DNA of 64,000 bases from Martelella mediterranea (GCF_004342225.1 NZ_SMAR01000006.1:62001-126000); one strand, 5' to 3'. Shown: positions 10,145-20,464, numbered from the stretch's first letter. A program made the numbers and translations. The notes: generated by a model not told the origin, from the sequence alone.

Positions 10145-10256
10145 CGGCTTCAAAGCCGTTTACGCCAACAAAAAAGAGCGGGTCCGACCGGCCCCACTCT
10201 CCATCTGACGATCAAGAATTTGAGGCCTAAATACGCTCAATGCACACGGATTGCAA
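10145..10256 (-). promoter_or_regulatory. rimP-nusA operon promoter and attenuator-like leader
   Basis: On the minus strand TTGCAA (10256-10251), a 17-bp spacer and TATTTA (10233-10228) form a sigma70-type promoter. About 20 nt after the expected start lies a hairpin (10200-10175, AGAG/CTCT outer arms, GC-rich middle) followed directly by six T residues (10175-10170), the layout of an intrinsic terminator. A second small stem, CGGCT/AGCCG, follows at 10157-10145. Both precede rimP, so they are in the 5' leader rather than at the end of another gene. Confidence 0.65.
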
Positions 10257-10412
10257 GTTTTATCGCTTGCCGAATACTCTGGAGAAGTCGCCAGACCTGT
10301 CATTTCTTGTACCTGCCCGTATAGGCATTCGCTGAAAAGTCGCCATATAATGCCGCTCGGCAACGTTCAAAACGATCGGTTCCGGCACAGGCATCAGGGA
10401 GAGAAGATTCAA

Positions 10413-12053
10413 ATGGCGTCCACTCCAACTTCGCTTTTTGCACCGCTTTCCCATAACACTTTCCGAAATGTCTGGGCAGCAGCCATAGCATCCAATCTTG
10501 GCAGCATGGTGCAAAATGTCGGCGCAGCCTGGATGATGACGTCGATTTCCAGTTCCGAAAGCATGGTCGCTCTGGTTCAGGCTTCGAACACCCTGCCGGT
10601 CATGATACTTGCGCTGATTGCAGGAGCAATTGCCGATGGTTTCAATCGCCGCAAGGTCATCCTCGGTGCGCAGTGCTTCATGTTTGTCGTGTCTGTCCTG
10701 CTGGCGCTTGCCGCCTTTGCCGGGCTGATCACACCCTGGCTGCTTTTGGGTTTCACCTTCCTGATCGGCTGCGGAAATGCTCTCAACAATCCGTCTTGGC
10801 AGGCATCGGTGGGTGATATGGTCCCACGCTCGGATCTGCCCGGTGCGGTGACTCTGAACTCCGTTGGCTTTAATATCACCCGCAGCCTCGGCCCGGCTGT
10901 CGGCGGCACGATTGTGGCCATTGGCGGTGCGGCCGCTGCATTCACCGTCAATGCCTTCAGCTATCTCGGGCTTTTGACGGTCATTTACCGATGGGATTTT
11001 CATCCACCGGAAAGCACGCTGCCGCGCGAAAAAATGACGACGGCCATTGGCGCTGGTTTGCGCTATGTCGTGATGTCACCCAACATACTGAAAGTGCTTC
11101 TGCGCGGGTTCATTTTCGGCCTGTCGTCTGTCTCCGTTCTGGCCCTTCTGCCGCTCGTCGCCCGCGATGTGATCGCAGGCGGCCCGCTGACCTTCGGTCT
11201 GATGCTCGGTGCATTCGGGATCGGCGCCATTGGCGGTGCATTTTCCAATGCCCGCATCCGCGACATGCTTTCGAATGAATGGATTGTTCGCGTCGCTTTC
11301 TTGATTTTCGCCGGCTCGGCAACAACAATTGCCTTTTCGACCTCGATGCTCCTCGACTGTATCGCGCTATTCTTTGCCGGAGCCTGCTGGGTTCTGGCGC
11401 TCTCACTGTTCAACACGGTTGTGCAGTTGACCACCCCGCGCTGGGTCGTGGGCCGGGCACTTTCGCTCTATCAAACCGCATCATTTGGCGGCATGGCCGG
11501 CGGTAGCTGGCTTTGGGGACAGGTCGCCCAGAACCACTCAATCACGATTGCCTTTGTCTCGGCGGCTGGCGTCATGCTCATCGGTGTGCTTGCGGGTCTC
11601 ATCTTCAGAATGCCTGCGCTGGAAAGCCTGAATCTCGATCCACTGAACCGCTTTCAGGCTCCCGAACCGCAACTTGATGTCCTCGCGAGAAGCGGCCCGA
11701 TCGTGGTTGAAACCCGCTTTATCATCGACGGCGAGGATACAGAAGAATTCCTGAAGCTTATGATCGAGCGCCGGCGCATTCGCAAACGTGACGGTGCGCG
11801 CAAGTGGGCATTGATGCGCGACATCGCCGAGCCGGACGTCTGGATCGAGACCTATCATGCCCCGACATGGGTTGACTATGTCCGGCATAACCAGCGCAGA
11901 ACACAGGCAGATGCAGAAAATTTCGACCGGCTGCGCGCCCTGCATCGCGGCAAGGGGCACCCGGAAACCCATCGCATGATCGAGCGGCAGGCGATCCCGC
12001 CGCGCGATGATGTCTTCAATCGCCCGTATTATATGCATCATCAGCATCATTGA
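10413..12053 (+). CDS. MFS transporter, MFS_3 type
   Basis: A 546-residue major-facilitator exporter of the MFS_3 (EntS-like, 'transmembrane secretion effector') family. The first roughly 410 residues hold about 12 membrane segments; the loop DGFNRRKVILGAQ between segments 2 and 3 matches the MFS signature. A C-terminal soluble extension of about 110 residues (from about residue 435) resembles the monooxygenase-like tail common in this family. The start at 10413 follows GGGAGAG; an upstream in-frame reading from 10251 crosses the divergent rimP promoter and is unlikely. Substrate unknown. Confidence 0.88.
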   Translation: MASTPTSLFAPLSHNTFRNVWAAAIASNLGSMVQNVGAAWMMTSISSSESMVALVQASNTLPVMILALIAGAIADGFNRRKVILGAQCFMFVVSVLLALAAFAGLITPWLLLGFTFLIGCGNALNNPSWQASVGDMVPRSDLPGAVTLNSVGFNITRSLGPAVGGTIVAIGGAAAAFTVNAFSYLGLLTVIYRWDFHPPESTLPREKMTTAIGAGLRYVVMSPNILKVLLRGFIFGLSSVSVLALLPLVARDVIAGGPLTFGLMLGAFGIGAIGGAFSNARIRDMLSNEWIVRVAFLIFAGSATTIAFSTSMLLDCIALFFAGACWVLALSLFNTVVQLTTPRWVVGRALSLYQTASFGGMAGGSWLWGQVAQNHSITIAFVSAAGVMLIGVLAGLIFRMPALESLNLDPLNRFQAPEPQLDVLARSGPIVVETRFIIDGEDTEEFLKLMIERRRIRKRDGARKWALMRDIAEPDVWIETYHAPTWVDYVRHNQRRTQADAENFDRLRALHRGKGHPETHRMIERQAIPPRDDVFNRPYYMHHQHH

Positions 12054-12183
12054 TGACACGGCTTACTGCTTTTGGACGAAGGCTCCGCCGGATGCCGGCT
12101 CTTTCAGCGCCTGCCCGTCGATGAGCAGGATCCGTTTGACTGGAATCAAGGCATGCACGGACCTTTTTAAGTCTTGGTGAGGC

Positions 12184-12684
12184 ATGCCAGCAGCAATGAA
12201 CAAAACTGAATTACTGACGGTCTTCGACAAGGAATTGACGAAGCTTGGGAAAACGCTGGCCGCAGTCGACGAGCACAGTTCCGGTTTTTCCGCCCCTGAC
12301 GACCCGGCCACGATCAAGGGCATCATCGCGCACAGAACCCATTGGATGGGTATGTTCCACCGTTGGTACGAAGACGGGGTTGCCGGCAGGCAAGTGTTTG
12401 TACCGACCAAAGGGTACAAGTGGAACCAGCTCAAGGCTTATAACGCCCCGATTTATGCAAAGGCCAACATCACGCCCTGGGCCGCGTTGCTTTCGGATTT
12501 CGAAACCGCCTGCGAGCATTTGCGAACGTTTATCGCGTCCCGGACCGATCACGAGCTTTACACTGACGGGGTCTACGGCTGGACCGGTAAATGGACGCTC
12601 GGCCGTTATGCAGAAGCCTCGGGACCATCGCACTTTCGCTCGGCAAACACCTATATCCGCGCGATATTGAACTCCGCGCGGTAA
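12184..12684 (+). CDS. ClbS/DfsB family four-helix bundle protein
   Basis: A 166-residue protein of the DinB-like ClbS/DfsB family, recognised from MNKTELLTVFDKELTKLG, the IIAHRTHWMGMFHRWYEDG helix and the NQLKAYN segment. ClbS protects against colibactin; other members are generic four-helix bundles of unknown role, and nothing here shows a specific substrate. The ATG at 12184 lies right behind a GAGG; the ATG at 12196 is an alternative start. It stands alone between the MFS gene and a convergent lytic transglycosylase. Confidence 0.8.
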   Translation: MPAAMNKTELLTVFDKELTKLGKTLAAVDEHSSGFSAPDDPATIKGIIAHRTHWMGMFHRWYEDGVAGRQVFVPTKGYKWNQLKAYNAPIYAKANITPWAALLSDFETACEHLRTFIASRTDHELYTDGVYGWTGKWTLGRYAEASGPSHFRSANTYIRAILNSAR

Positions 12685-12717
12685 GCGCCGGAACCGCACC
12701 GCACGCGTCAGCCAGGA

Positions 12718-14004
12718 TCAGCGCAGCAGTTCGTTCTTCAGCTGCGGTGTTGGCCAGCAGGTCTGGCTTACACGGTTGCGCATCTGCCAGTCGCCAATGG
12801 AGCGACGGGTCTTGAAGCCGACCAGACCGTCCGCGCCACCGGTATCATAACCCATGCCCATCAGCTTACGCTGCATATCCGCAACATCGGAGCGCAGCAA
12901 TGTGCCGGTACGTTGCCAGGGCTGAACGAAGGCGCCCATTCCATACTGGATACGATCGGCCAGATTGCCGACGAAGAGTGCATAGAGATCGGAATTGTTA
13001 TACTTCTTGAGGACGTAAAAATTCGGCGTAACGATAAACTCCGGGCCGTAGCGCCCCTGAGGCACCAGCATCATGCCTGGCTCACGCAATTCTTCTGCCG
13101 GAAAGGTTTTGCCGGAAACACGGTTGATCCCCTGTTTGACCCAGACAGATATCGCCCGTGCGTTGTCCGGCCCTTCCTGCGCGCAGGAAACATTCTCCGG
13201 GATCACAGCCTCATAGCCCCAGTCACGGCCGCGTTCCCAGCCGTCGCTCGCCAGATGCTTTGCAATCGTGGCCAGCGAGTCGGGCACTGAGTCCCACACA
13301 TCGATCTTGCCGTCGCCGTCAAAGTCGACAGCATAGTCGAGGAAATTACTCGGCATCAGCTGCGGCTGCCCGAAAGCGCCGGCCCAGGATGCCTTGTGCT
13401 TATCCAGCGGAGCGGCACCGGACTGGATGATCTTCAGCGCGGTGATAAACTCGTGCTGGAACATCTGCTGGCGTGAGCCGGTCATAAACGCCTTGGTGCC
13501 GAGCACCTGAAGGATGTCGTATTTCTCCTCCGCCGCGCCATAGCCCATCTCACGGCCCCAGATTGCCAGAACGATACGTCCGGGAACGCCGTAGCGTGCT
13601 TCAATCTGGTCCAGAACCGGCTTGTACTGACGGTAGAGCTGACGCCCTTTGACCGCCAGATAATTCAGATTGTTCTCATTAAAGTATGGCCCGGGCTCTG
13701 AGAATTCCGGCTGTGTCTGCACACGCCGCTCCGGCGGTTTGGTTCCCGGCGGAACCAGATCCGGCAAGGACCAGTTAATCGTCAGCCCTTTTGTGGAACG
13801 ATCATAGACCGAAGCGGACACACCGGACTGAAGTGCAGCGCGGCGCATATCCGTTGCCAGCCAGTTCTGAAACTGCTGCTGCACCGTCGCGCGATCATAA
13901 GCATTGGCCACATTGGAAAAACCGGCCCCCGCCGCAAAAGCGAGCATGAACGCAGCAAAGGCGCAAATCAACCGAACGGCATGAAGCGGGCGAAACCTGA
14001 TCAT
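12718..14004 (-). CDS. Lytic murein transglycosylase, MltB type
   Basis: Periplasmic enzyme that cleaves the MurNAc-GlcNAc bond of peptidoglycan to make anhydro-muropeptides. The 428-residue protein starts with a signal peptide (hydrophobic LICAFAAFMLAFAAGAGF). The SLT-2/MltB catalytic domain follows, with the catalytic Glu in AIWGREMGYG and the motif GAFGQPQLMPSNF. A C-terminal peptidoglycan-binding helix domain ends the protein (MQRKLMGMGYDTGGADGL). The ATG at 14004 is chosen because AAGGAGA precedes it. Probably soluble or weakly anchored; no lipobox cysteine is evident. Confidence 0.93.
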   Translation of the reverse strand: MIRFRPLHAVRLICAFAAFMLAFAAGAGFSNVANAYDRATVQQQFQNWLATDMRRAALQSGVSASVYDRSTKGLTINWSLPDLVPPGTKPPERRVQTQPEFSEPGPYFNENNLNYLAVKGRQLYRQYKPVLDQIEARYGVPGRIVLAIWGREMGYGAAEEKYDILQVLGTKAFMTGSRQQMFQHEFITALKIIQSGAAPLDKHKASWAGAFGQPQLMPSNFLDYAVDFDGDGKIDVWDSVPDSLATIAKHLASDGWERGRDWGYEAVIPENVSCAQEGPDNARAISVWVKQGINRVSGKTFPAEELREPGMMLVPQGRYGPEFIVTPNFYVLKKYNNSDLYALFVGNLADRIQYGMGAFVQPWQRTGTLLRSDVADMQRKLMGMGYDTGGADGLVGFKTRRSIGDWQMRNRVSQTCWPTPQLKNELLR

Positions 14005-14293
14005 CGAACAATCTCCTTCTCGCGCGCGATCTTCAGCAAAGATGGTTACTGAAAGATGAAGACGCAGCACCTTGAACCCGTTTCAGTTCGACTGTGGCGT
14101 TCACGCTTCGGTGAATAAAGCGGGCAGACAGACGCTTTTTCACCATTCACCGTCATACGTCTTCACTTTCCAACCGCCGGAGGATCGTCTAGGAAGAGCC
14201 GAAGACGAAGCTAGGCTTCAGCCTCGATATACCGCATCAGCGCCTTCGATGAACGCTTCTCCGTCGATTTCATAAACAGGAACATTCGAGCAT

Positions 14294-15148
14294 ATGGGTA
14301 TCGGTTGGATTGAAGCTGCATTTCTTGGGCTGTTGCAGGGGCTCACTGAGTTTCTGCCGATCTCTTCGAGTGCACATCTGCGCATCGCCGGGGCATTCCT
14401 GCCGTCTGGCTCAGATCCGGGCGCAGCCTTTACCGCCATCACCCAGATCGGGACGGAAACAGCCGTTCTGGTATACTTCTGGTCGGACATCATGCGTATC
14501 GCCAGTGCCTGGCTGTCGAAAAACGCGAGGCTCGGCGATCCCAGTCGGCATGACATAGCGGATGTGCGTATGGGCTGGCTGATCATCATCGGCTCCGTTC
14601 CGATTGTGGTTCTGGGGCTGATGTATAAGGATGCGATCGAGCACTCCCTGCGCAATCTCTATATCACCGCGTCCATGCTGATCATTTTCGGCATTATCAT
14701 GGGTATTGCCGACAAGATCGGGCAGAAGCGAGTAGGCCTTGAGAAACTCAGCTGGCGCGATGGCATTCTTTTCGGCTTTGCTCAGGCGATGGCCCTTATT
14801 CCCGGTGTGTCACGCTCCGGCGGCACGATCAGCGCCGGCCTGCTTTTGGGTTACACGCGCGAGGCTGCCGCCCGCTATTCCTTCCTGCTGGCTGTTCCAG
14901 CGGTATTCGGCTCCGGTTTTTATCAGCTTTTCAAAAGTATCGGCGAGGACAATCCGGTCGGCTGGGGGCCGACGGCTCTGGCGACGCTGATAGCCTTTGG
15001 CGTGGGCTATGTGGTGATCGTATTCTTCCTGCGGCTGGTCTCAACCCGGAACTATATGCCGTTCGTCTACTATCGGGTTATACTGGGTGCCGCCCTTCTG
15101 GCACTTCTTGCAACCGGCGTCATCAGCGCGGGCGGCCAGCCTGTCTGA
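14294..15148 (+). CDS. uppP: Undecaprenyl-diphosphatase UppP (BacA)
   Basis: Membrane phosphatase that converts undecaprenyl pyrophosphate to the monophosphate, recycling the lipid carrier for peptidoglycan and O-antigen synthesis; overproduction gives bacitracin resistance. The 284-residue protein has about eight membrane segments and both conserved motifs: [15 protein letters not shown] at the N-terminus and PGVSRSGGT near residue 175. The ribosome site is weak, but the start fits the family length. Monocistronic. Confidence 0.96.
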   Translation: MGIGWIEAAFLGLLQGLTEFLPISSSAHLRIAGAFLPSGSDPGAAFTAITQIGTETAVLVYFWSDIMRIASAWLSKNARLGDPSRHDIADVRMGWLIIIGSVPIVVLGLMYKDAIEHSLRNLYITASMLIIFGIIMGIADKIGQKRVGLEKLSWRDGILFGFAQAMALIPGVSRSGGTISAGLLLGYTREAAARYSFLLAVPAVFGSGFYQLFKSIGEDNPVGWGPTALATLIAFGVGYVVIVFFLRLVSTRNYMPFVYYRVILGAALLALLATGVISAGGQPV

Positions 15149-15295
15149 CGGGCGGTCACCCATCATTAATCCTTCTGAGGTTATAAGGACTGCAGAAACA
15201 GTCTAACCTTATGACCGAAGCCCCCGGCACCTGCTTTTCACATTCTGAGAGAGGCAGCCTGCGGCTTGATGGTTTGTTTAAACTTCGGACGATCA

Positions 15296-15988
15296 ATGGC
15301 AACGCTTTATCACCACCCCATGTCTGCCGCATCGCGCTTTGTGCGCCTGATCATCGGCGAATACGCTTTCGAGACCGATCTGATCGAAGAGCGCCCCTGG
15401 GAAAAGCGCAAGGCATTTCTGACTGCCAATCCAGCTGGAACGCTGCCGGTTTATGTCGATGACAATATGCGCGCCCTTTGCGGTCCGTTTGTGATCTCTG
15501 AGTTCATGGATGAAACCCATGGCGTGCTTCAGCGCGAGCGACGGCTTCTGGCAGAAGAACCGTTTCAGCGCGCCGAAATTCGCAGGCTGACGGAATGGTT
15601 CCTGCTGAAACTGGAACACGATGCGACCTACCCGCTTTGCCGGGAGCGCGTGTACAAACTTCAGATGAGCAGTGAAAAAGGCGGAGGGGCCCCGGATTCC
15701 AAAATCCTGCGTGCAGCCCGCGCCAATATCCGCCCGCATATGAAATACATCGCCTGGCTGGCTGCCAATCGGGAATGGCTGGCGGGCAAGCGTATGAGCT
15801 ATGCAGACCTCGCAGCAGGTGGGGCTATTTCAGTGCTGGACTATATGGGTGAGATCAACTGGGATGAGGTTCCCGCGGCCAAGGAATGGTACCAGCGGCT
15901 GAAGTCGCGCCCGGCATTCCGCCCGCTTCTGGCCGAACGGGTCCGTGGCGTTGTGCCGGTTTCTCATTATGCCGATCTGGATTTTTAG
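15296..15988 (+). CDS. Glutathione S-transferase family protein
   Basis: A 230-residue cytosolic GST-like protein with an N-terminal thioredoxin-fold domain (MATLYHHPMSAASRFVRL; NPAGTLPVYVDD contains the cis-Pro that binds glutathione) and a C-terminal all-helical domain (KRMSYADLAAGGAISVLDY). The ATG at 15296 matches the family start better than upstream ones at 15266. The set uppP-GST-queG runs in the same direction with short gaps. The substrate is not predictable; the fold assignment is good. Confidence 0.88.
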   Translation: MATLYHHPMSAASRFVRLIIGEYAFETDLIEERPWEKRKAFLTANPAGTLPVYVDDNMRALCGPFVISEFMDETHGVLQRERRLLAEEPFQRAEIRRLTEWFLLKLEHDATYPLCRERVYKLQMSSEKGGGAPDSKILRAARANIRPHMKYIAWLAANREWLAGKRMSYADLAAGGAISVLDYMGEINWDEVPAAKEWYQRLKSRPAFRPLLAERVRGVVPVSHYADLDF

Positions 15989-16044
15989 GCCTTTAAAGGC
16001 CATCTAAGAAGCGAAAACCCGACACACCAGCAAAGACATGTCTC

Positions 16045-17184
16045 ATGAGCGAGCGTGCGGAAAAACTGAAACGCTTCTTAAAAGACGAAGCCCATGCACA
16101 TGGGTTTGACGTATGCCGGATTACGCGCGCAGAAGACATGCCGGAAGCCGCCGCAGCACTGAAAAGTTCGATCTCGAACGATTATTATGGCGATATGACT
16201 TGGATGGCGGAAACCTTTGAGCGCCGCTCATCGCCGCTGAAACTCTGGCCAGAAGCCCGATCCGTCATCATGCTGGCCATGAACTATGGGCCGGAGGAAG
16301 ACCCGCGCCCGCTTCTTCAAGAAAAGGATCGCGCCAATATTTCCGTATACGCGCGCAATCGCGATTATCATGATGTTATCAAAGGCAAGCTGAAACAGAT
16401 GGCCGGGCGCTTTACCGCCCGCTCTGGGGCAGATGTCAAAGTGTTTGTCGACACCGCCCCGGTGATGGAAAAACCGCTGGCGGAAAAAGCCGGAATTGGC
16501 TGGCAGGGAAAACACACCAATCTTGTGAGCCGCCGGTTTGGATCATGGCTTTTCCTTGGATCCATCTTCACAAGCGAAGACCTGCCGCCGGACGATACCG
16601 AAAGGGACCATTGCGGCTCGTGCCGTGCATGTCTTGATGTGTGTCCGACGGATGCCTTTCCCGCCCCTTACAAACTCGATGCGCGGCGCTGTATTTCGTA
16701 TCTGACGATTGAGTATCACGGCAAAATCCCGGTCGAATTCAGAAAGGCCATGGGCAACCGGATATATGGCTGCGACGATTGTCTGGCAGCCTGCCCCTGG
16801 AACAAGTTCGCGCAGAAATCAGCAGAAATGAAGCTGATCGCACGTGATGACCTTAAAGCACCGGATATCGCCTCATTCCTGCAACTTGATGACCCGTCTT
16901 TCCGGCGGTTCTTTTCCGGCTCGCCGATCAAGCGTATCGGCAGAAATCGGTTTGTGCGCAATTGCCTGATTGCCGCGGGAAATAGCGGCGACGCCTCTCT
17001 GGCGGCGCCCTGCAAGGACCTGCTGAACGACGACGACCCTGATGTTCGGGCCATGGCCGTCTGGGCGCTTGCCCGGCTTCTGTCTGATCGTGAGTTCGCG
17101 GCCTTGGCCAGCGAGCGCGGTTATGACAACAATGAATCCGTTGCCGAAGAGTGGAAGCGCGAGGAGGGTATGCTATGCACATGA
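16045..17184 (+). CDS. queG: Epoxyqueuosine reductase QueG
   Basis: Catalyses the last step of queuosine biosynthesis, reducing epoxyqueuosine in tRNA using cobalamin and two [4Fe-4S] clusters. The 379-residue protein has the ferredoxin-like cluster motifs [12 protein letters not shown] and [10 protein letters not shown], preceded by the DUF1730 domain with [17 protein letters not shown]. The C-terminal HEAT-like repeats ([17 protein letters not shown]) fit the tRNA-binding part. Its last 10 bases overlap the following SDR gene, which suggests an operon. Confidence 0.96.
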   Translation: MSERAEKLKRFLKDEAHAHGFDVCRITRAEDMPEAAAALKSSISNDYYGDMTWMAETFERRSSPLKLWPEARSVIMLAMNYGPEEDPRPLLQEKDRANISVYARNRDYHDVIKGKLKQMAGRFTARSGADVKVFVDTAPVMEKPLAEKAGIGWQGKHTNLVSRRFGSWLFLGSIFTSEDLPPDDTERDHCGSCRACLDVCPTDAFPAPYKLDARRCISYLTIEYHGKIPVEFRKAMGNRIYGCDDCLAACPWNKFAQKSAEMKLIARDDLKAPDIASFLQLDDPSFRRFFSGSPIKRIGRNRFVRNCLIAAGNSGDASLAAPCKDLLNDDDPDVRAMAVWALARLLSDREFAALASERGYDNNESVAEEWKREEGMLCT

Positions 17185-18041
17185 TGATTTTCGGCGCCGG
17201 ATATTCCGGCAAGGCTATTGCAAAAGCGCTTGCACCTTCATCGACCAGCATTTCCGGAACAACGCGTTCGGCAGAAAACCTTAAAGCGCTTGAAAAGGAT
17301 GGCATTGAACCCTTCATCTTCGACGGGGAGACGATCGAGACCGCACTTCGTCAGAAAATGAAGTCCGTCACCCATATCATCCAGTCAATTCCTCCGGGAG
17401 CGGATGGTGATCCGGTTTTGAACCGTGCAGCCGGTTCAACGCGCAAAGATTTCCCCTCACTTCAATGGATAGGATATCTTTCAACGGTCGGCGTTTATGG
17501 CGACCATGGTGGGCTATGGATCGACGAAACGACCAAGTGCAAGCCAACATCTTCGCGTTCGCGCATACGATATGAGACAGAACAGCGCTGGCTGGAAGTG
17601 GGCAGGAAGCATGGCTTGCCGGTCGCTCTCTTAAGGATTTCGGGAATTTACGGTCCGGGCCGCAACGCCTTTCGCAAATTGCAGGACGGCACAGCCCGCC
17701 GGGTTATCCGAGAAGGGCAGGTTTTCAACCGGATCCGTGTTGAAGATATTGGCTATGCGGCCGCATTTCTGGCGGAGCAGGAGTTTTGTGGGATCTACAA
17801 TTTTACCGATAGCGAGCCGTCGCCACCGCAGGATGTCATTGAGGAAGCCGCACGGCTGATGGGCGTTGAGCCACCACCGGCAGTCGACTTTGAAGATGCG
17901 GACATGTCTCCAATGGCTCGCTCTTTCTGGGGCGAGAACAAGCGGGTCAGCAATACCAAAATCCGCAAACTCGGCTACGAGTTCGAATTTCCCAATTACC
18001 GGCAATCGCTGAAACAAATGTGGGATATGAAGACCTACTGA
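17175..18041 (+). CDS. NAD-dependent epimerase/SDR family protein
   Basis: A 288-residue extended-SDR-like protein with an N-terminal nucleotide-binding glycine motif ([11 protein letters not shown]), the [13 protein letters not shown] segment with the SDR Tyr/Ser surroundings, and [16 protein letters not shown] typical of epimerase-like oxidoreductases (YeeZ-like). The start ATG at 17175 lies six bases behind a strong GAGGAGGG; it overlaps queG by 10 bases. Substrate unknown; the sugar nucleotide epimerase reaction itself is not shown. Confidence 0.87.
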   Translation: MHMMIFGAGYSGKAIAKALAPSSTSISGTTRSAENLKALEKDGIEPFIFDGETIETALRQKMKSVTHIIQSIPPGADGDPVLNRAAGSTRKDFPSLQWIGYLSTVGVYGDHGGLWIDETTKCKPTSSRSRIRYETEQRWLEVGRKHGLPVALLRISGIYGPGRNAFRKLQDGTARRVIREGQVFNRIRVEDIGYAAAFLAEQEFCGIYNFTDSEPSPPQDVIEEAARLMGVEPPPAVDFEDADMSPMARSFWGENKRVSNTKIRKLGYEFEFPNYRQSLKQMWDMKTY

Positions 18042-18073
18042 CTGATCACCACGCTGCCGGGGAAAGCCATCGC

Positions 18074-18763
18074 ATGGACACTGCAAACTTCATCGACATT
18101 TATTGTGAGCGCACCGCTGCCGGCTTCTGGAATGAACCGGTGAATGCGCTGACCAATCTTGCCTTCATCATCGCCGCCCTGCTGGCGTGGCCCACAGCAT
18201 GGAAGCGTCCGCGACGCGGTATTCTGGAGCTGACGGTGATTGCACTTGTGGGCATCATCGGCGTTGGTTCTTTTCTGTTTCACACGCTGGCAACACCGCT
18301 TTCCGGCGCGCTTGATGTCATACCGATCTGGCTGTTTTTCTTCAGTTATATCCTGCTGCTGTTTGTGCGTGTCACCCATGGCAAGGTGTTCGACACGATC
18401 GGCTATATGGTGGCAACGCTCTTCGGTTTCGTTCTGATCACCTATCTCGCCAGCCTCATTGGTTCCGGTGATGGGCCTGCACCACTCAATGGCTCGCTTC
18501 AATATGCTCCGGCCATGGTTGCCATGGCGCTGGGCGCTGTTGTTGCTCTTTGGAAGAAACATCCGGCAGGACGTTATTTTGCATTCGCAACAGCGGTATT
18601 TGTCGTTTCGATCTTTTTCCGCAGTATCGATGAGGCCACCTGCTCTGCGACGGCAGGACTGGGCACACATTTCCTCTGGCACATCCTGAACGCCGTTGTG
18701 CTTGGCACACTACTTCAGGCGGCTGTGAAAACGCTGCCGCCCAGATGGCATGACATACACTGA
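18074..18763 (+). CDS. Ceramidase-family integral membrane protein
   Basis: A 229-residue protein with about seven membrane segments of the alkaline ceramidase/PAQR-like superfamily. It carries the family motifs at its N-terminus (CERTAAGFWNEPVNALTN), the GSFLFHTLAT segment with the metal-binding His, SGALDVIPIW with Asp, and a late HFLWHILNA with His residues. Members hydrolyse amide bonds of ceramide-like lipids with Zn2+; bacterial roles are mostly untested. Start ATG 18074 after GGGGAAAG. It follows the SDR gene by 32 bases and faces xthA six bases away. Confidence 0.85.
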   Translation: MDTANFIDIYCERTAAGFWNEPVNALTNLAFIIAALLAWPTAWKRPRRGILELTVIALVGIIGVGSFLFHTLATPLSGALDVIPIWLFFFSYILLLFVRVTHGKVFDTIGYMVATLFGFVLITYLASLIGSGDGPAPLNGSLQYAPAMVAMALGAVVALWKKHPAGRYFAFATAVFVVSIFFRSIDEATCSATAGLGTHFLWHILNAVVLGTLLQAAVKTLPPRWHDIH

Positions 18764-18769
18764 TGGCAA

Positions 18770-19573
18770 TCAGAGTGAGAAATGCGCCGTGACCGGAACA
18801 TGGTCTGAGGGTTTTTCCCAGCCACGGGCATCGGTCAGAATATCGAAGTGGCTGAAAGCCGGAACCAGATCGTCCGATGTCCAGATATGATCCAGCCGGC
18901 GACCGCGATTTGCGGCACGCCAGTCTTTTGCGCGATAACTCCACCAGGTGTAAAGCTTCTCATCTGCCGGCGTTTTAAGCCGCATGAGGTCGTTCCATCT
19001 GCCAGCCGAAACAACGGCCTTCAGACCATCCGTTTCAACCGGTGTATGGCTGACGATTTTGAGAAGCTGCTTATGCGACCAGACGTCGTTTTCCTCTGGC
19101 GCGATATTCAGGTCACCAACGAGAATGGACGATACGCCATCGCCCTGATCGGCCTTGAGCGCTTTCATTTCCTCCAGAAAATCGAGCTTGTGCCGGAATT
19201 TCGGATTGGTCTCAGGATCAGGCTCGTCACCACCTGCGGGAACATAGAAATTGTGTAGCCGGATCCGTTTGCTGCCAGCCTCAAACACAACGGAAATATG
19301 CCGCGTATCACCCATCGTGCAGTAATCGGTTGAAAAACTTTCCGTGAGTGGCAGGCGTGAGACAATCGCGACACCGTGATAGCCCTTCTGGCCGTGAACG
19401 GCGACATGCTCATATCCCAGTTCCCGAAGCGGCTTTGCCGGAAACTGGTCGTTGAGGCATTTGATCTCCTGAAGGCAGAGAATATCCGGCGCATGTTCTT
19501 CAAGGAAACGCGCAACGATCGGCATCCTGAGCCGGACCGAGTTGATATTCCATGTCGAAAGCTTCAGTTCCAA
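18770..19573 (-). CDS. xthA: Exodeoxyribonuclease III
   Basis: AP endonuclease and 3'-5' exonuclease of base-excision repair. The 267-residue protein contains the exonuclease-endonuclease-phosphatase signatures STWNINSVRLR, LCLQEIK with the metal Glu, VGDLNIAPEENDVW with Asp-Asn catalytic pair and the terminal SDHVPV with catalytic Asp-His. A TTG at 19573 sits nine bases behind AGGAGG and is chosen as start; a GTG at 19582 directly touching the ribosome site is less likely. Convergent with the ceramidase gene, with only six bases between. Confidence 0.94.
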   Translation of the reverse strand: MELKLSTWNINSVRLRMPIVARFLEEHAPDILCLQEIKCLNDQFPAKPLRELGYEHVAVHGQKGYHGVAIVSRLPLTESFSTDYCTMGDTRHISVVFEAGSKRIRLHNFYVPAGGDEPDPETNPKFRHKLDFLEEMKALKADQGDGVSSILVGDLNIAPEENDVWSHKQLLKIVSHTPVETDGLKAVVSAGRWNDLMRLKTPADEKLYTWWSYRAKDWRAANRGRRLDHIWTSDDLVPAFSHFDILTDARGWEKPSDHVPVTAHFSL

Positions 19574-19651
19574 GGCCGCCACCTCCTGACTTTAAAAAAG
19601 GAAGGATCAGCCTTAGGCGATTCGCTGGTGGACTGAAAGGCCGTTCGTTAC

Positions 19652-20389
19652 TCAGTTATCACTACCAGGGCTGGCCATGATGGCGCTGTAGTCGATGCGG
19701 AAGACCGAGCGGCCAAACTGAACGCCCGTACGCACATTGGAAAGGATCACCGTTGTATCCTTGCCCTGTGCGTCCGTGATGGTCCACTGACGCAGCTCAA
19801 ACGTCTTACTGTCAAAGATCAGGGTTATCAGTTGGTCACCGAAGATCGACTTGTCACCCAGCACAATAAAGGTCAGGCCGCTGTTTTCCTGCACATCACG
19901 AACCATACGATGCTCAAGGTCGATCTTGTCCGCCAGAAGCAGGCTGAGCGGCGTGCGTGACAGAGGATAAAAGTCCCAAGTCGACAACTCGCCATTGCCA
20001 ACGGCAACATTTCTGCCATCGGCAATAACCTTCAGCGTCGATGGGGGATCGTAATTGAACCGAAGCTTGCCCGGCCTTTCCAGATAGAAATTTCCAGTGG
20101 TCTGGTCGCCACGCGGGCCGAACTGCATAAAATCACCGGTCATGGTTTTGACCGAGGAAAAATGATCGGCAATTTTCTGTGCCAGCGCGCCGGAGGGCTG
20201 AATACCCGCCTGCGCCACCTGCACGGATCCATCACGTTTTGTCGGCAGAGGAACATCACCGCCTTGCTGGGCGAAACCGGAGACCGGGATAAAGAGACCG
20301 GCGAGCGCTGTCATTCCACCAGCCAGCAGGACCCGTCGGGAAAGAGCAGTGTTGCGGCGTGTTACGGTCGTCTTACTGTTATTCATCAT
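19652..20389 (-). CDS. LolA-like outer-membrane lipoprotein carrier
   Basis: A 245-residue periplasmic protein of the LolA/LolB-like fold, which moves lipoproteins from inner to outer membrane. The signal segment (about 15-38) begins with SRRVLLAGG, somewhat like a twin-arginine signal, and ends at SGFAQ. The mature part has VKTMTGDFMQFGPRGDQTTG and the GKLRFNYDPPS strand typical of LolA. The start at 20389 is taken from the MMNNSK codons behind GAAGGG; upstream Met at 20461 is in a repeat-rich region. The family assignment is good, though paralogues exist. Confidence 0.87.
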   Translation of the reverse strand: MMNNSKTTVTRRNTALSRRVLLAGGMTALAGLFIPVSGFAQQGGDVPLPTKRDGSVQVAQAGIQPSGALAQKIADHFSSVKTMTGDFMQFGPRGDQTTGNFYLERPGKLRFNYDPPSTLKVIADGRNVAVGNGELSTWDFYPLSRTPLSLLLADKIDLEHRMVRDVQENSGLTFIVLGDKSIFGDQLITLIFDSKTFELRQWTITDAQGKDTTVILSNVRTGVQFGRSVFRIDYSAIMASPGSDN

Positions 20390-20464
20390 CAACCCTTCAA
20401 TGCTTTCGCATCTTTCACTCTCAGACCAAACCGGCGGTTTGATGGCGGCGTTGCATTTCACTCT

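Noticed and set aside
10251-10412. Longer N-terminus for the MFS protein
   Set aside because: It would cross the divergent rimP promoter, lacks membrane character, and a good ribosome site lies before 10413.
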